Assembly (NCBI RefSeq): GCF_035503745.1
Contig: NZ_DATJTC010000025.1
Coordinates: forward strand, 124,001-188,000
Length of the DNA: 64,000 nucleotides
Direction of reading: 5' to 3'
From: Dyella_B sp035503745
Lineage (GTDB): Bacteria; Pseudomonadota; Gammaproteobacteria; Xanthomonadales; Rhodanobacteraceae
The notes under the pieces were generated by a model. It was given only the letters and a program-made list of their open reading frames with translations, did no database searches and was not told the DNA's origin. The translations under genes were made by a program, and so were the position numbers. This document shows positions 40,854-50,192 of the stretch, piece after piece (the stretch's first letter is position 1; every line of letters starts with the position of its first letter).

Positions 40854-42200
40854 ATGAGCGATAGTTTCGACCTGATCGTCCTGGGTTCGGGTTCCGGCGG
40901 ATTGAGCGTTGCCCAGCACGCCGCGCGACTTGGGGCGAAGGTTGCGATGTTCGAGCCGCACGAAATGGGCGGTACCTGTGTCAATCGCGGTTGCGTACCC
41001 AAGAAGGCCATGTGGTTTGCCGCACAAATGGCCGACATGCATCGCCTCGCCGCGCAATACGGTTTCCAAACCACGCCGATGCAATTGGACTGGGCGCGCT
41101 TGCGGCGGTTACGCGATGACTACATCGCCGGCATCCGCCGGCGCTACGACGCGCGCCTGGCGCAAGCCGGCATTACCGTCGTGCCGGAAGCCGCCAGCCT
41201 GGTGTCGGCCGATACGGTCGCGACCGGCTCCGGCATGCGCGCGAGGGCACCGCATATCGTGATCGCCACTGGCGCGCGCCCGCGCCGCCTGGATATCGCC
41301 GGCTTCGAGCTGGGCATGCTGTCGGACGACATCTTCGCTTTGGAATCTGCGCCCAGGCGCATCGGTGTCGTCGGCGGTGGTTACGTCGCGGTGGAATTCG
41401 CCGGCGTCCTGCATGCGCTCGGCTGCGAGGTTGATATGTTCGTGCGCAACGACCTCTTGTGCGGATTCGACCGCGAGATGGTCGATGCGCTGTCCTCGCA
41501 CATGCAGGCGCGAGGCATTCGCCTGCTGCGGGACGTGCAGGTGACAGGCGCACGCGGCGTTCGCGGCGATGTCACGTTGGAGACCGGCGGCGGTGCGGCA
41601 TTCGAAGGCTACGACGCGGTGCTATGGGCGATCGGCCGCACGCCCAACAGCAACGGCATCGGGCTGGAAAGCCTTGGCGTGGCATGCGACGAGCGCGGCC
41701 ACGTGCTGGTCGATGCCTATCAAAACACCAGCGTGGCGGGCATCTACGCCATCGGCGACGTCACCGATCGCAAGGCGCTCACGCCGGTGGCGGTGGCGGC
41801 CGGGCGCGCCCTGGCCGATCGCCTGATCGGCGGCCATGCCGATGCCCGTCTGGACGATAGCGTCCTTCCCAGCGTGGTCTTCTCCGAACCGCCGCTGGGC
41901 ATGGTCGGACTGACCGAACAGCAGGCACGCGCACGCCATGGCGATGCGGTCAACGTGCACAGCGGCCGCTATACCCCGCTGCAATGGATGGTGGCGGGCC
42001 GTTCGGAACAAAGCGTCGTGAAGCTGCTGACCGTTGGCGCGGAGCGCCGCGTCGTAGGAATCCACGTATTGGGGCCAGGTAGCGACGAATTGCTGCAAGG
42101 TTTTGCGATCGCTCTGCAAAAGGGTCTGTACTGGCACGACCTGAAGGCGGCGATAGCCATCCACCCCACCGCGGCGGAGGAGTTGCTGTTGCTGCGTTAG
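40854..42200 (+). CDS. gor: Glutathione-disulfide reductase-like NAD(P)/FAD oxidoreductase
   Basis: About 448 aa of the class I disulfide reductase family. FAD site GSGSGGLSVAQHAA, redox motif GGTCVNRGCVPKK (Cys pair), NAD(P) motif GVVGGGYVAVEFAG, and C-terminal dimer/catalytic motif HPTAAEELLLLR (His-Pro-Thr). The GVGGGY spacing and CVNRGCVPKK match glutathione reductase rather than lipoamide dehydrogenase. ATGATG gives two starts; 40854 has GGAG at a better distance. Cytosolic, keeps glutathione reduced with NADPH. Confidence 0.92.
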   Translation: MSDSFDLIVLGSGSGGLSVAQHAARLGAKVAMFEPHEMGGTCVNRGCVPKKAMWFAAQMADMHRLAAQYGFQTTPMQLDWARLRRLRDDYIAGIRRRYDARLAQAGITVVPEAASLVSADTVATGSGMRARAPHIVIATGARPRRLDIAGFELGMLSDDIFALESAPRRIGVVGGGYVAVEFAGVLHALGCEVDMFVRNDLLCGFDREMVDALSSHMQARGIRLLRDVQVTGARGVRGDVTLETGGGAAFEGYDAVLWAIGRTPNSNGIGLESLGVACDERGHVLVDAYQNTSVAGIYAIGDVTDRKALTPVAVAAGRALADRLIGGHADARLDDSVLPSVVFSEPPLGMVGLTEQQARARHGDAVNVHSGRYTPLQWMVAGRSEQSVVKLLTVGAERRVVGIHVLGPGSDELLQGFAIALQKGLYWHDLKAAIAIHPTAAEELLLLR

Positions 42201-42224
42201 TGGGTAACCGGTCACACTCCGGAC

Positions 42225-43004
42225 ATGGAGACCTTCAACCTCGAGCGCGGCACTGCGCCGCTTTTGATCAGCCTGCCGCACGATGGCAGCCACATTCCTG
42301 CCGATCTTGCCAAGCGCCTGCGCCCCGCCGCGCGCCGAGCGCCCGATACCGACTGGCACGTGGCCAAGCTCTACGAACCGCTTGCCAAGGACCTGGGCGC
42401 CAGCGTGATCAAGCCGGTGGTGTCGCGCTACATGGTCGATTTGAATCGACCTGCCGACGGGCATGCGTTGTATCCGGGCCGCCGCGAAACCGGCCTGGTG
42501 CCGACCGTTGGCTTCGATGGCGAGCCGTTGTATCTGGACGGCCAGGAACCGGACGCCGAGGAGATCGGCCAGCGGATCGAAACCTGGTGGCGTCCCTATC
42601 ATCAAGCTCTTGCGGCGGAACTCGAACGCCTTAAAGCGCAGCACGGCCATGTCGTGCTGTGGGACGGGCATTCGATCCGCAGCCATGTGCCCATGCTGTT
42701 CGAGGGGCGCCTGCCGGACTTCAATCTCGGCACCGCCGATGGCGCCAGTTGCGGTGCCCAGCTGCAGTGGAACCTGACCGGCGTGATGGAAGCGCAGTCA
42801 CGCTACGACTTCGTACTCAACGGCCGCTTCAAGGGCGGCTATATCACCCGCCATTACGGCAATCCTGCACATGGTATCGAGGCGGTACAACTGGAGCTGG
42901 CGCAGAGCCAGTACATGAATGAGGAGAGCTTTGCCTGGGATACGACCAAGGCGCCGATGGTGCAGGGCACGATCCGCCAGTTGTTACAAAAATGTCTAGA
43001 GTGA
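42225..43004 (+). CDS. hutG: N-formylglutamate amidohydrolase
   Basis: A 259-aa FGase-family hydrolase: LLISLPHDGSHIP, PDTDWHVAKLYEP, SRYMVDLNRP, LWDGHSIRSHVPMLFEGRLPDFNLGTADGASC and NGRFKGGYITRHYG are all characteristic. It cleaves N-formyl-L-glutamate in the long histidine-utilisation branch; no other hut gene lies nearby. It starts 24 bp after the glutathione reductase gene. The 181-bp spacer downstream holds no gene apart from the next small ORF's leader. Confidence 0.93.
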   Translation: METFNLERGTAPLLISLPHDGSHIPADLAKRLRPAARRAPDTDWHVAKLYEPLAKDLGASVIKPVVSRYMVDLNRPADGHALYPGRRETGLVPTVGFDGEPLYLDGQEPDAEEIGQRIETWWRPYHQALAAELERLKAQHGHVVLWDGHSIRSHVPMLFEGRLPDFNLGTADGASCGAQLQWNLTGVMEAQSRYDFVLNGRFKGGYITRHYGNPAHGIEAVQLELAQSQYMNEESFAWDTTKAPMVQGTIRQLLQKCLE

Positions 43005-43185
43005 GGGGCGGGGCTTAAACGCCAAATTTGACCGATTGTTTAAATCATCAGCATTTATTGATGAATTTTTCTCGCCGTTCAGTTCCGGTATGCCGAATCC
43101 AAGGCATTGTTGATACCGCCATGCCGCCCGAGGTTGCCGGGTTCCGGCCGGGTCCGTGGCAATTAAAATCTCGAGGCTCATGATC

Positions 43186-43398
43186 ATGATCCGTAAACTT
43201 GCGATCGCTTCTCTGCTCGTTGCAGGTGTGGCTCTGTCCGGTTCCGTTTTTGCCCAGTCGACCGCTCCGTCCTCGGCATCGTCGTCCTCTTCGACGACCG
43301 CCAAGCACCACAAGTCCAAATCTTCGTCCTCGACCAGCCACAAGTCCCACAAGAAGACCAGCAGCGCGCCGGCTTCCAGCGGTACGGCTGGCAAGTAA
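43186..43398 (+). CDS. Small exported Ser/Lys/His-rich protein
   Basis: About 70 aa. A clean signal peptide (MIRKLAIASLLVAGVALSGSVFA, cleavage near residue 23) is followed by a low-complexity tail of Ser, Lys, His and Thr (KHHKSKSSSS, SHKSHKKTSS). It is highly basic and unstructured, perhaps binding an anionic surface polymer or metal; no function is known. GAGG lies 9 nt before ATG 43186 (ATG 43180 is an alternative). A strong terminator right after supports a real, separately transcribed gene. Confidence 0.7.
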   Translation: MIRKLAIASLLVAGVALSGSVFAQSTAPSSASSSSSTTAKHHKSKSSSSTSHKSHKKTSSAPASSGTAGK

Positions 43399-43429
43399 TC
43401 GCGCAAGCAAGACGGTTCGGTATACCGAT

Positions 43430-43463
43430 AACCCCGGTTGGCTCGGCCAGCCGGGGTTTTTAA
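43430..43463 (+). terminator. Rho-independent terminator
   Basis: Stem AACCCCGG-T-TGGC / GCCA-G-CCGGGGTT with loop TCG, followed by TTTAA. It closes the small exported protein gene and abuts the 3' end of the convergent RidA gene. Confidence 0.85.
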
Positions 43464-43894
43464 TGTCCGCTGCCGGTCGCCGGCAACGCGGCGACGCACT
43501 TCAGTTCGATGGCGATGGGTGTTGGCAGGGCGGTAATGCCCAGCGTCGTGCGGCAGGCATCGACGCCCGCGAAATATTCCGTATAAAGGCGGTTGTAGAC
43601 CGCAAAGTCGCGCGCCATGTCGGTAAGGTACACAGTGACATCGACCAGGTCTTCCCAGCGCGCGCCGCTGGCATGCAGCACCGCGCGGACATTGGCGAAC
43701 ACTTGCCGGCATTGTTGCTCGATGTCGTAAGCGATCAACTTGCCGTCGGCGTCGTGAACGTTGCCGGGAATGACGTTGCTGCCGGGCTGGCGGGGGCCGA
43801 CGCCCGACAGGAACAGCAGATCGCCTACGCGCCGCGCATGCGGATATGCGCCCACAGGGGCTGGCGCCGTATCCGTGCGGATCGCCTCGCTCAC
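43460..43894 (-). CDS. RidA-family deaminase, possibly 2-aminomuconate deaminase
   Basis: A 144-aa YjgF/RidA-fold protein: APVGAYPHARRVGDLLFLSGVGPRQPG, CRQVFANVRAVLHASGARWEDLVDVTVYLTDMARDFAVYNRLYTEYF, and a C-terminal CRTTLGITALPTPIAIELKCVAALP. The Arg in the ACRTTLG motif (substrate carboxylate anchor) is present. It is encoded with an aldehyde dehydrogenase of the 2-aminomuconate-6-semialdehyde type, so 2-aminomuconate deamination is more likely than general enamine hydrolysis (inference). The GTG start overlaps the carbonic anhydrase stop (GTGA) and has GGAG 7 nt upstream. Confidence 0.88.
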   Translation of the reverse strand: MSEAIRTDTAPAPVGAYPHARRVGDLLFLSGVGPRQPGSNVIPGNVHDADGKLIAYDIEQQCRQVFANVRAVLHASGARWEDLVDVTVYLTDMARDFAVYNRLYTEYFAGVDACRTTLGITALPTPIAIELKCVAALPATGSGH

Positions 43895-44559
43895 CGCGGC
43901 TCTCCGGCACGGCGCATCAGTCGTTCCAGCGCTTGCTCGTAGCTGGGGCGCACCGTTTCGCGCGAGTCTACGTGCATGTCCAGGTCGTGCATGTGCCCGT
44001 TGGACAGGCTGTAGCACCAGGCATGTACGGCCAGCGGCTGGCCGCGTTCCCAGGCATCCATCACGACGGTGGTGGCGCACACGTTGAGCACCTGCTCGAT
44101 CGCATTGAGTTCGCACAGACGGGTGTTGCGCAAGGGCATCGAGCCGATCGCGTTGAGCGTGCCGGCGTGTTTGTGCGCCACGTCGCCAACGTGACGCAGC
44201 CAATTGTCGACCAGGCCCAGGCGCCGTTCGTCCAGCACCGCCTGCACGCCGCCGCAGCCATAGTGGCCGACCACGATGATGTGCTCGACCTTGAGCACGT
44301 CCACGGCAAACTGGATGGCGCTGAGGCAGTTCAGATCGGTGTGCGAGACCACGTTGGCGACGTTGCGCTGCACGAAGATCTCGCCGGGCGGAAGGTCCAC
44401 GATCTGCGTGGCCGGCACGCGCGAATCGGAGCAGCCGATCCACAGGTACTTGGGCGATTGCTGCTTGGCCAGACGCTCGAAGAATTGCGGATCGGCTTCT
44501 GTTACGGCGCTCGACCAGCGGCGGTTGCTGTCGATCAGATCTTGCAGGGGACTGCTCAC
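43891..44559 (-). CDS. can: Beta-class carbonic anhydrase
   Basis: A 222-aa Can-type carbonic anhydrase. Zinc ligands Cys43 and Asp45 (IGCSDSRVPA), His99 and Cys102 (VVGHYGCGG) are intact, as is the Asp-Arg dyad. It interconverts CO2 and bicarbonate in the cytosol. The GTG start has AAGGAA upstream. It sits between and is coupled to the dehydrogenase and RidA genes; a decarboxylation step in the same pathway would explain the association. Confidence 0.95.
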   Translation of the reverse strand: MSSPLQDLIDSNRRWSSAVTEADPQFFERLAKQQSPKYLWIGCSDSRVPATQIVDLPPGEIFVQRNVANVVSHTDLNCLSAIQFAVDVLKVEHIIVVGHYGCGGVQAVLDERRLGLVDNWLRHVGDVAHKHAGTLNAIGSMPLRNTRLCELNAIEQVLNVCATTVVMDAWERGQPLAVHAWCYSLSNGHMHDLDMHVDSRETVRPSYEQALERLMRRAGEPR

Positions 44560-44570
44560 GGCACGTTCCT

Positions 44571-46022
44571 TTAATAGCGAATACAGATGTTGCGTGGCTC
44601 GGTGAAAAAGCGCAGCGCCTCGGTGCCGCCTTCGCGCCCGACGCCCGATTGCTTGCTGCCGCCGAACGGCGTGCGCAGATCGCGCAGCAGCCAGCAGTTG
44701 ATCCACACGATGCCAAATTCCAATTGCGCGGCCATGCGGTGGGCGCGCGACAGATCGCCGGTCCACACCGAAGCGGCCAGGCCATAACCAGTACCGTTGG
44801 CGATGGCCAGCGCCTGGGCTTCGTCGTCGAACGGGATCAGCGTGACGAAGGGGCCGAAGATTTCCTGTTGATTGGTGGCGGTGTCGTTCGACAAGCCTTC
44901 CACCACGGTCGGCGCGACGAACCAGCCTTCCGCGCAGCGACCGTTGAGCGTCAGCGCATGCCCGCCGGTGAGCACCTGCCCGCCTTCGTCGCGCGCGCGC
45001 TGGATGCAGCCCATCACTTTCTCGAAGTGTTCGCGCGATACCAGCGCGCCCAAGTCCGTGCCGGCGTCCTGCGGGTCGCCCACGCGCAAGGCGTTGACGC
45101 GTTCCAGATAGCGTTGGCGGAAGCTGTCATAGATCGAGCGCTGCACCAGCAGGCGCGAGCCGCACAGGCAGATCTCGCCCTGGTTGGCGAAGCCCGAACG
45201 CACGATGATGTCCAGATTGTCCTCGCTCAAATCCGCGTCGGCGAAGACGATGGCAGGATTCTTTCCGCCAAGTTCCAGCGATATTTTCTTGAAATGCGGT
45301 GCGGCCGTCGCGGCAATGCCGGCGCCGGTGCGCGTGCTGCCGGTGAAGGAGATGGCCTTGACGAGCGGATGCTCGACGATGGCCTGGCCCGTCGTCGGGC
45401 CGCGTCCGTGCACGATGTTGAGCACGCCGGCGGGAAAGCCGGCTTCGATGCTCAACTCGCCCAGCAGCGCTGCCGTGCATGGCGTGATTTCCGACGGTTT
45501 TGCCACCACCGCGTTACCGCTGGCGAGCGCAGGGGCGATCTTCCAGGTAAACAGATACAGCGGAAGATTCCACGGACTGATGCAGCCCACCACGCCGAGC
45601 GGGCGGCGCAAGGTGTAGTTGATCGCACCGCTTTCCATCGCATGGGATTGGCTATCCCACGCCATCACGGCGGCGGCGAAGAAGCGCAGGTTGGATACCG
45701 CGCGCGGGATGTCCAGCCGCCGGGCAAGCGCTACCGGTTTGCCGCTGTCGCGCGATTCCAGCTCAGCCCATTCATCGAGCCGTGCTTCGATCAGGTCGGC
45801 CAGGCGATGAAGCAGGCGGGCGCGTTCCTCCGACGGGGTCGCCATCCATGCCGGTGCCGCCCGCTGCGCGGCCTGCACGGCGGCTTCGACATCGGCGCGG
45901 GTGGAATCGGGACAGTGCGCAAATACCGCGCCGGTGGCGGGCTCATGGACGTCGAGCCAGCGGTTGTCGATGGGCGCCTGCAGGCGACCGTCAATCAGAT
46001 TGGCGAGGCGTGTGCTTGGCAT
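44571..46022 (-). CDS. 2-aminomuconate/2-hydroxymuconate-6-semialdehyde dehydrogenase-like ALDH
   Basis: A 483-aa aldehyde dehydrogenase of the ALDH8/AMSDH group. The oxyanion Asn152 (ISPWNLPL), general base Glu250 (LELGGKNP) and catalytic Cys285 in NQGEICLCGSR are present; the ICLC context is typical of AMSDH-type enzymes. NAD-dependent oxidation in the meta-cleavage or kynurenine-3-hydroxyanthranilate route is expected. The ATG at 46022 gives the usual N-terminus. Together with RidA it could convert aminomuconate semialdehyde to 4-oxalocrotonate; the other pathway enzymes are not in this window. Confidence 0.9.
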   Translation of the reverse strand: MPSTRLANLIDGRLQAPIDNRWLDVHEPATGAVFAHCPDSTRADVEAAVQAAQRAAPAWMATPSEERARLLHRLADLIEARLDEWAELESRDSGKPVALARRLDIPRAVSNLRFFAAAVMAWDSQSHAMESGAINYTLRRPLGVVGCISPWNLPLYLFTWKIAPALASGNAVVAKPSEITPCTAALLGELSIEAGFPAGVLNIVHGRGPTTGQAIVEHPLVKAISFTGSTRTGAGIAATAAPHFKKISLELGGKNPAIVFADADLSEDNLDIIVRSGFANQGEICLCGSRLLVQRSIYDSFRQRYLERVNALRVGDPQDAGTDLGALVSREHFEKVMGCIQRARDEGGQVLTGGHALTLNGRCAEGWFVAPTVVEGLSNDTATNQQEIFGPFVTLIPFDDEAQALAIANGTGYGLAASVWTGDLSRAHRMAAQLEFGIVWINCWLLRDLRTPFGGSKQSGVGREGGTEALRFFTEPRNICIRY

Positions 46023-46089
46023 CCATGCAAGCTTAGAGCCTGCGGGCGCCGATTGCACCGGACGCGTGCGTATCGGTTGCTGGCGACAC

Positions 46090-46118
46090 TTGCGAAGAAC
46101 GGATCAGGGCATCCCTGG
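46090..46118. repeat. Decayed solo arm of family A
   Basis: TTGCGAAGAA...CAGGGCATCCCTGG aligns with the right arm of the 22049-22119 element (TTGCGAAGAA...CGGAGCATCCCTAGG) with several mismatches. No matching left arm was found in the 46023-46089 stretch. It abuts a family B element. Confidence 0.5.
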
Positions 46119-46230
46119 GGCTTGTTTACACTATGGGCGTGGCCATCATGCGCCGGCGCCACGCGCTGTCACCTGACAGCCACTCCAATTCCAATACAAC
46201 GCGGGCTACGCCCATCGCGTAAACAGGCCC
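46118..46230. repeat. Family B palindromic element, copy 2 (113 bp)
   Basis: The left arm (46118-46144, GGGCTTGTTTACACTATGGG...) and right arm (46203-46230, ending GTAAACAGGCCC) are the same arms as in the 30342-30438 copy, with some mismatches between them. The interior also matches (CCACGCGCTGTCACCTGACAGCCACTCC). The base after the right arm completes CTAG, which contains the stop of the SDR gene. The 46023-46229 spacer holds no gene. Confidence 0.78.
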
Positions 46231-47021
46231 TAGCTCAGGGCCTTGGTGCGACCGCCATCGACCGCGATGCTCACGCCATTGACGTAGGCTGCCGCCGGCG
46301 TGCACAGGAACGCGATCACCGCGGCCACTTCGCCCGGTTCGCCAAAGCGCCGTGCCGGCACCGCGGCGGCCATCTCCGCTGCCAGTTCTTCTTCGCTGCG
46401 GCCGCTTTTTTTCGATTGGGCGGACAGCAGGCCGGCGAGTCGCGCGGTGCGGGTGTAGCCTGGCAGCACATTGTTGACGGTGATGCCGTCGGCGGCGAGT
46501 TCGCCGGAAAGGGTTTTCGCCCACGCGGCCACGGCGGCGCGGACGGTGTTGGAGACGCCAAGGCCGGGAATGGGTTCCTTGACCGACGTGGAGATCACGT
46601 TGACCAGACGGCCGAAACGCGCCTCGCGCATGCCGGGCAGCATGGCTTGCATCAATACCTGGCCGGCCAGCAGATGTTGGCGGAAGGTGTTTTCGAAGGC
46701 GGCGGCCTCGGCGGTGTGCGCGGGGCCGCCCGGCGGTCCGCCGGTGTTGTTGATGAGGATATGCACCGGATGCGTGGCCACGATATCGTGCGCCACGGCG
46801 TGCAGGGCATGGGTGTCGTGCATGTCCACGCCGCGCCAGTCGTGCCGTTGCGCGGGATGGTTGCGTGGCAGGCTTTGCGCCAGTTCTTCAAGGACATCGA
46901 CCGAGCGCGCCAGTACAGTGACGTCGGCGCCCAGTCCGGCCAGCTCGATCGCCGTCGCGCGGCCGATGCCTTGCGATGCGCCGCATACCACCGCGTGACG
47001 CCCGCTGAGATTCAACTCCAT
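46230..47021 (-). CDS. Short-chain dehydrogenase family protein with altered active site
   Basis: A 263-aa SDR-fold protein. The nucleotide loop GASQGIG and the NNTGGPPGG (NNAG-like) motif are intact, and NVISTS provides the catalytic Ser. The usual YxxxK is absent: the aligned stretch reads GVSNTVRAAVAAWAK, so Tyr is missing and the Lys is not in place. The C-terminal VNNVLPGYTRTARL and VNGVSIAVDGG are normal. Enzymatic activity may be changed or lost. AAGGAG lies 5 nt before the ATG. It lies upstream of the AMSDH group, separated by repeat elements. The TAG stop comes from the family B border. Confidence 0.88.
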   Translation of the reverse strand: MELNLSGRHAVVCGASQGIGRATAIELAGLGADVTVLARSVDVLEELAQSLPRNHPAQRHDWRGVDMHDTHALHAVAHDIVATHPVHILINNTGGPPGGPAHTAEAAAFENTFRQHLLAGQVLMQAMLPGMREARFGRLVNVISTSVKEPIPGLGVSNTVRAAVAAWAKTLSGELAADGITVNNVLPGYTRTARLAGLLSAQSKKSGRSEEELAAEMAAAVPARRFGEPGEVAAVIAFLCTPAAAYVNGVSIAVDGGRTKALS

Positions 47022-47043
47022 GAGGTCTCCTTGGAGGGCCGGC

Positions 47044-47370
47044 TCAGGCCCGGCTACGCCATTGCAATGCCAGTGCGGCGATCCAGCACGTCCACGCCAC
47101 CCATTGGCTGTAGCGCCACATCCGCCATAAGCGCGTGATGGCGGCATCGTCGATCGCGGCGATGGCGGGCGAACGCAACACGCTTTGCATGCGCAACCAC
47201 AGCTGCGGCCCACGTGCGGTTGCGCCGGTGCCGGTGTCCACGATCACCTGCCAGTGTTGTGGATAGCCCTCGCGCAGACGCTTGGCGATACGCAAGGGCA
47301 ATACCGCATAGGCGATGAAGCAGGCCAGGCCGATCAGCAGCAGGCCGATGTAGACCGCCAACAGGATCAA
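47044..47370 (-). CDS. Small two-helix membrane protein of unknown function
   Basis: About 108 aa. A first transmembrane helix (ILLAVYIGLLLIGLACFIAYAVL), a polar middle (RIAKRLREGYPQHWQVIVDTG) and a second helix near the C-terminus (YSQWVAWTCWIAALAL) are visible. The layout is reminiscent of UspB, but similarity is too weak to name it. The TTG start at 47370 is supported by GGAG 6 nt upstream and a TTGA overlap with the MalM-like gene, which implies coupling. Confidence 0.65.
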   Translation of the reverse strand: MILLAVYIGLLLIGLACFIAYAVLPLRIAKRLREGYPQHWQVIVDTGTGATARGPQLWLRMQSVLRSPAIAAIDDAAITRLWRMWRYSQWVAWTCWIAALALQWRSRA

Positions 47371-48146
47371 AGGCTGCTCCAGGTGATGCGCGGCAGATCC
47401 GTGCGCAGGGAATGCAGCACGCCATCGCCTTGCGGCGGCTTGCCGCAGACCGCCTTGCTCACTGCCTCGTCGTATTTCCGGTCCATCATACCCACCCACA
47501 CGACGCCGTCGGGGCCATGCGCGATCTTATAGCTGCCGCCGGTGCTGACGGCGGTCGGCGTGGTGCTGCTGGCGGTGGAGAAGGTGCTGGCCGATTGTTC
47601 CCAGTAGGTGTTGCTCGACTGCTGCTTGCTGGAGCTATAGACCACCACGTAGCGTGCGCGCTTGTCCGAGACTTGCACGCTGCCGAATGCGCCGCTGTCG
47701 CTGTTGGTCCAGCCCATGTATTCGCACAGCTTCACGTCTTGGGAGTCGATCGGCTGGAAGGCGTCATCCAGCACCACCACGGTCGGCGCGAACAGGTAGC
47801 TCGAACGCATCACCGAGCGTCCGTTGATTTCCGATTTCACGCCGATCTTGTACGGCAGCTTCACGTCGTTGGGCAGCACGAAGCTCAGGAAGTAGCTGTG
47901 CACGCCGTTGATCGCCGCCACCGGGCCGCTGCCCAGGGTGAACTGCTGTGGACGCCAGGGCAGGGGCGTCTGGTAGGAGAAGTCGGCAAAGCTCGTGCAG
48001 CACGGTGTGGCCTGCTGGAGTTGCTTCTTGGCATCGGCCAGCGTCTTCGGCGGCGGGCTGTCGGGCAGGATGGTCGGCAGCTTGACGCTATGGCAGGCGC
48101 CCAGCAGAACGGTAAGGGAGATGAGAAGTAGCAGTTTGAATCGCAT
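47367..48146 (-). CDS. MalM-family lipoprotein
   Basis: A 259-aa protein with lipobox LGAC (Cys18). The LQQATPCCTSFADFSYQTPL segment and YLFAPTVVVLDDAFQPID resemble MalM (E. coli: CC-containing region and FAPNVLILD). MalM-type proteins are periplasmic, and their role, even in maltose operons, is unclear. No maltose genes are present here. It lies 14 bp after asnS on the same strand and overlaps the small membrane gene, so asnS-malM-like-small ORF form one unit. Confidence 0.82.
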   Translation of the reverse strand: MRFKLLLLISLTVLLGACHSVKLPTILPDSPPPKTLADAKKQLQQATPCCTSFADFSYQTPLPWRPQQFTLGSGPVAAINGVHSYFLSFVLPNDVKLPYKIGVKSEINGRSVMRSSYLFAPTVVVLDDAFQPIDSQDVKLCEYMGWTNSDSGAFGSVQVSDKRARYVVVYSSSKQQSSNTYWEQSASTFSTASSTTPTAVSTGGSYKIAHGPDGVVWVGMMDRKYDEAVSKAVCGKPPQGDGVLHSLRTDLPRITWSSL

Positions 48147-48160
48147 GGGGAAGAATCGAT

Positions 48161-49561
<1,401 letters not shown>

Positions 49562-49693
49562 GGATTGAAACTCCTAAGGGAAGCGCCCATTTGTTAAGCG
49601 CGAAGATGCGAACGGGCATGATAATGTAGGCCTTGCCGCACTGCGACATGCATTTGGTGCGATAAGTGCCCCGTTCGATACAACGCTGCCGTC

Positions 49694-50020
49694 ATGACCA
49701 TCTCGATAACCGCTTCGGCCAATCAACGCATGCGCCAGTTCCTGGCCCAGACTCCGGGCGCCGCGGGCGTGCGCTTTGGCGTCAAGCGCACCGGGTGCTC
49801 CGGCTTCGCCTATGTGGTGGACCTGGCCGACACCGCCGGCGCGAACGACCAGACCTTCCAGATCGACGGCGTACCGGTGATCGTGGATGCCGGCAGCCTG
49901 CCGCTGGTCGATGGCACGGTGATCGATTTCCAGCGCCAGGGGCTCAACGCCAGCTTCGTCTTCCATAACCCAAATGCCACCGGCGAGTGCGGCTGCGGGG
50001 AAAGTTTCACCGTCGGCTGA
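49694..50020 (+). CDS. A-type iron-sulfur carrier protein (IscA/ErpA family)
   Basis: A 108-aa A-type carrier. The three cluster-ligating cysteines are present in TGCSGFAY and GECGCGESF. It hands [Fe-S] clusters to apo-proteins; ErpA versus IscA cannot be decided here because no isc or suf genes flank it. Upstream, TTGGTG-N17-GATACA (49654-49682) is a possible promoter. Divergent from asnS. Confidence 0.9.
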   Translation: MTISITASANQRMRQFLAQTPGAAGVRFGVKRTGCSGFAYVVDLADTAGANDQTFQIDGVPVIVDAGSLPLVDGTVIDFQRQGLNASFVFHNPNATGECGCGESFTVG

Positions 50021-50057
50021 ACCCCTTCGGGGCGCCATCCCGAGTCAATTCAGCGAC

Positions 50058-50087
50058 TTGCGCCGACTGATTGATCCCGCTTACAAT
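50058..50087 (+). promoter_or_regulatory. Candidate sigma-70 promoter of rpsF-rpsR
   Basis: TTGCGC (50058-50063), 18 bases, TACAAT (50082-50087), placed about 100 nt before rpsF. A leader of ~95 nt follows. Confidence 0.5.
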
Positions 50088-50127
50088 TCCGCTTCTGTCC
50101 GCGCCGTTTGGTGCCGGGCGGTCCCTT

Positions 50128-50171
50128 GCCTCACCGCATCCGGCGGGAGGCTGCTTGGCCCGTAAGGGCCA
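50128..50171 (+). ncRNA. Structured leader of rpsF, candidate S6:S18 autoregulatory element
   Basis: Two hairpins precede the ribosome site: GCCTC-A-CCG-CATC-CGG...GAGGC (50128-50151) and the perfect TGGCCC-GTAA-GGGCCA (50156-50171). Many bacteria carry a ribosomal protein S6:S18-binding leader here. The exposed CCG context is compatible, but the assignment is inference. Confidence 0.4.
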
Positions 50172-50192
50172 CATCCATAAGGAGTTTTTCCG

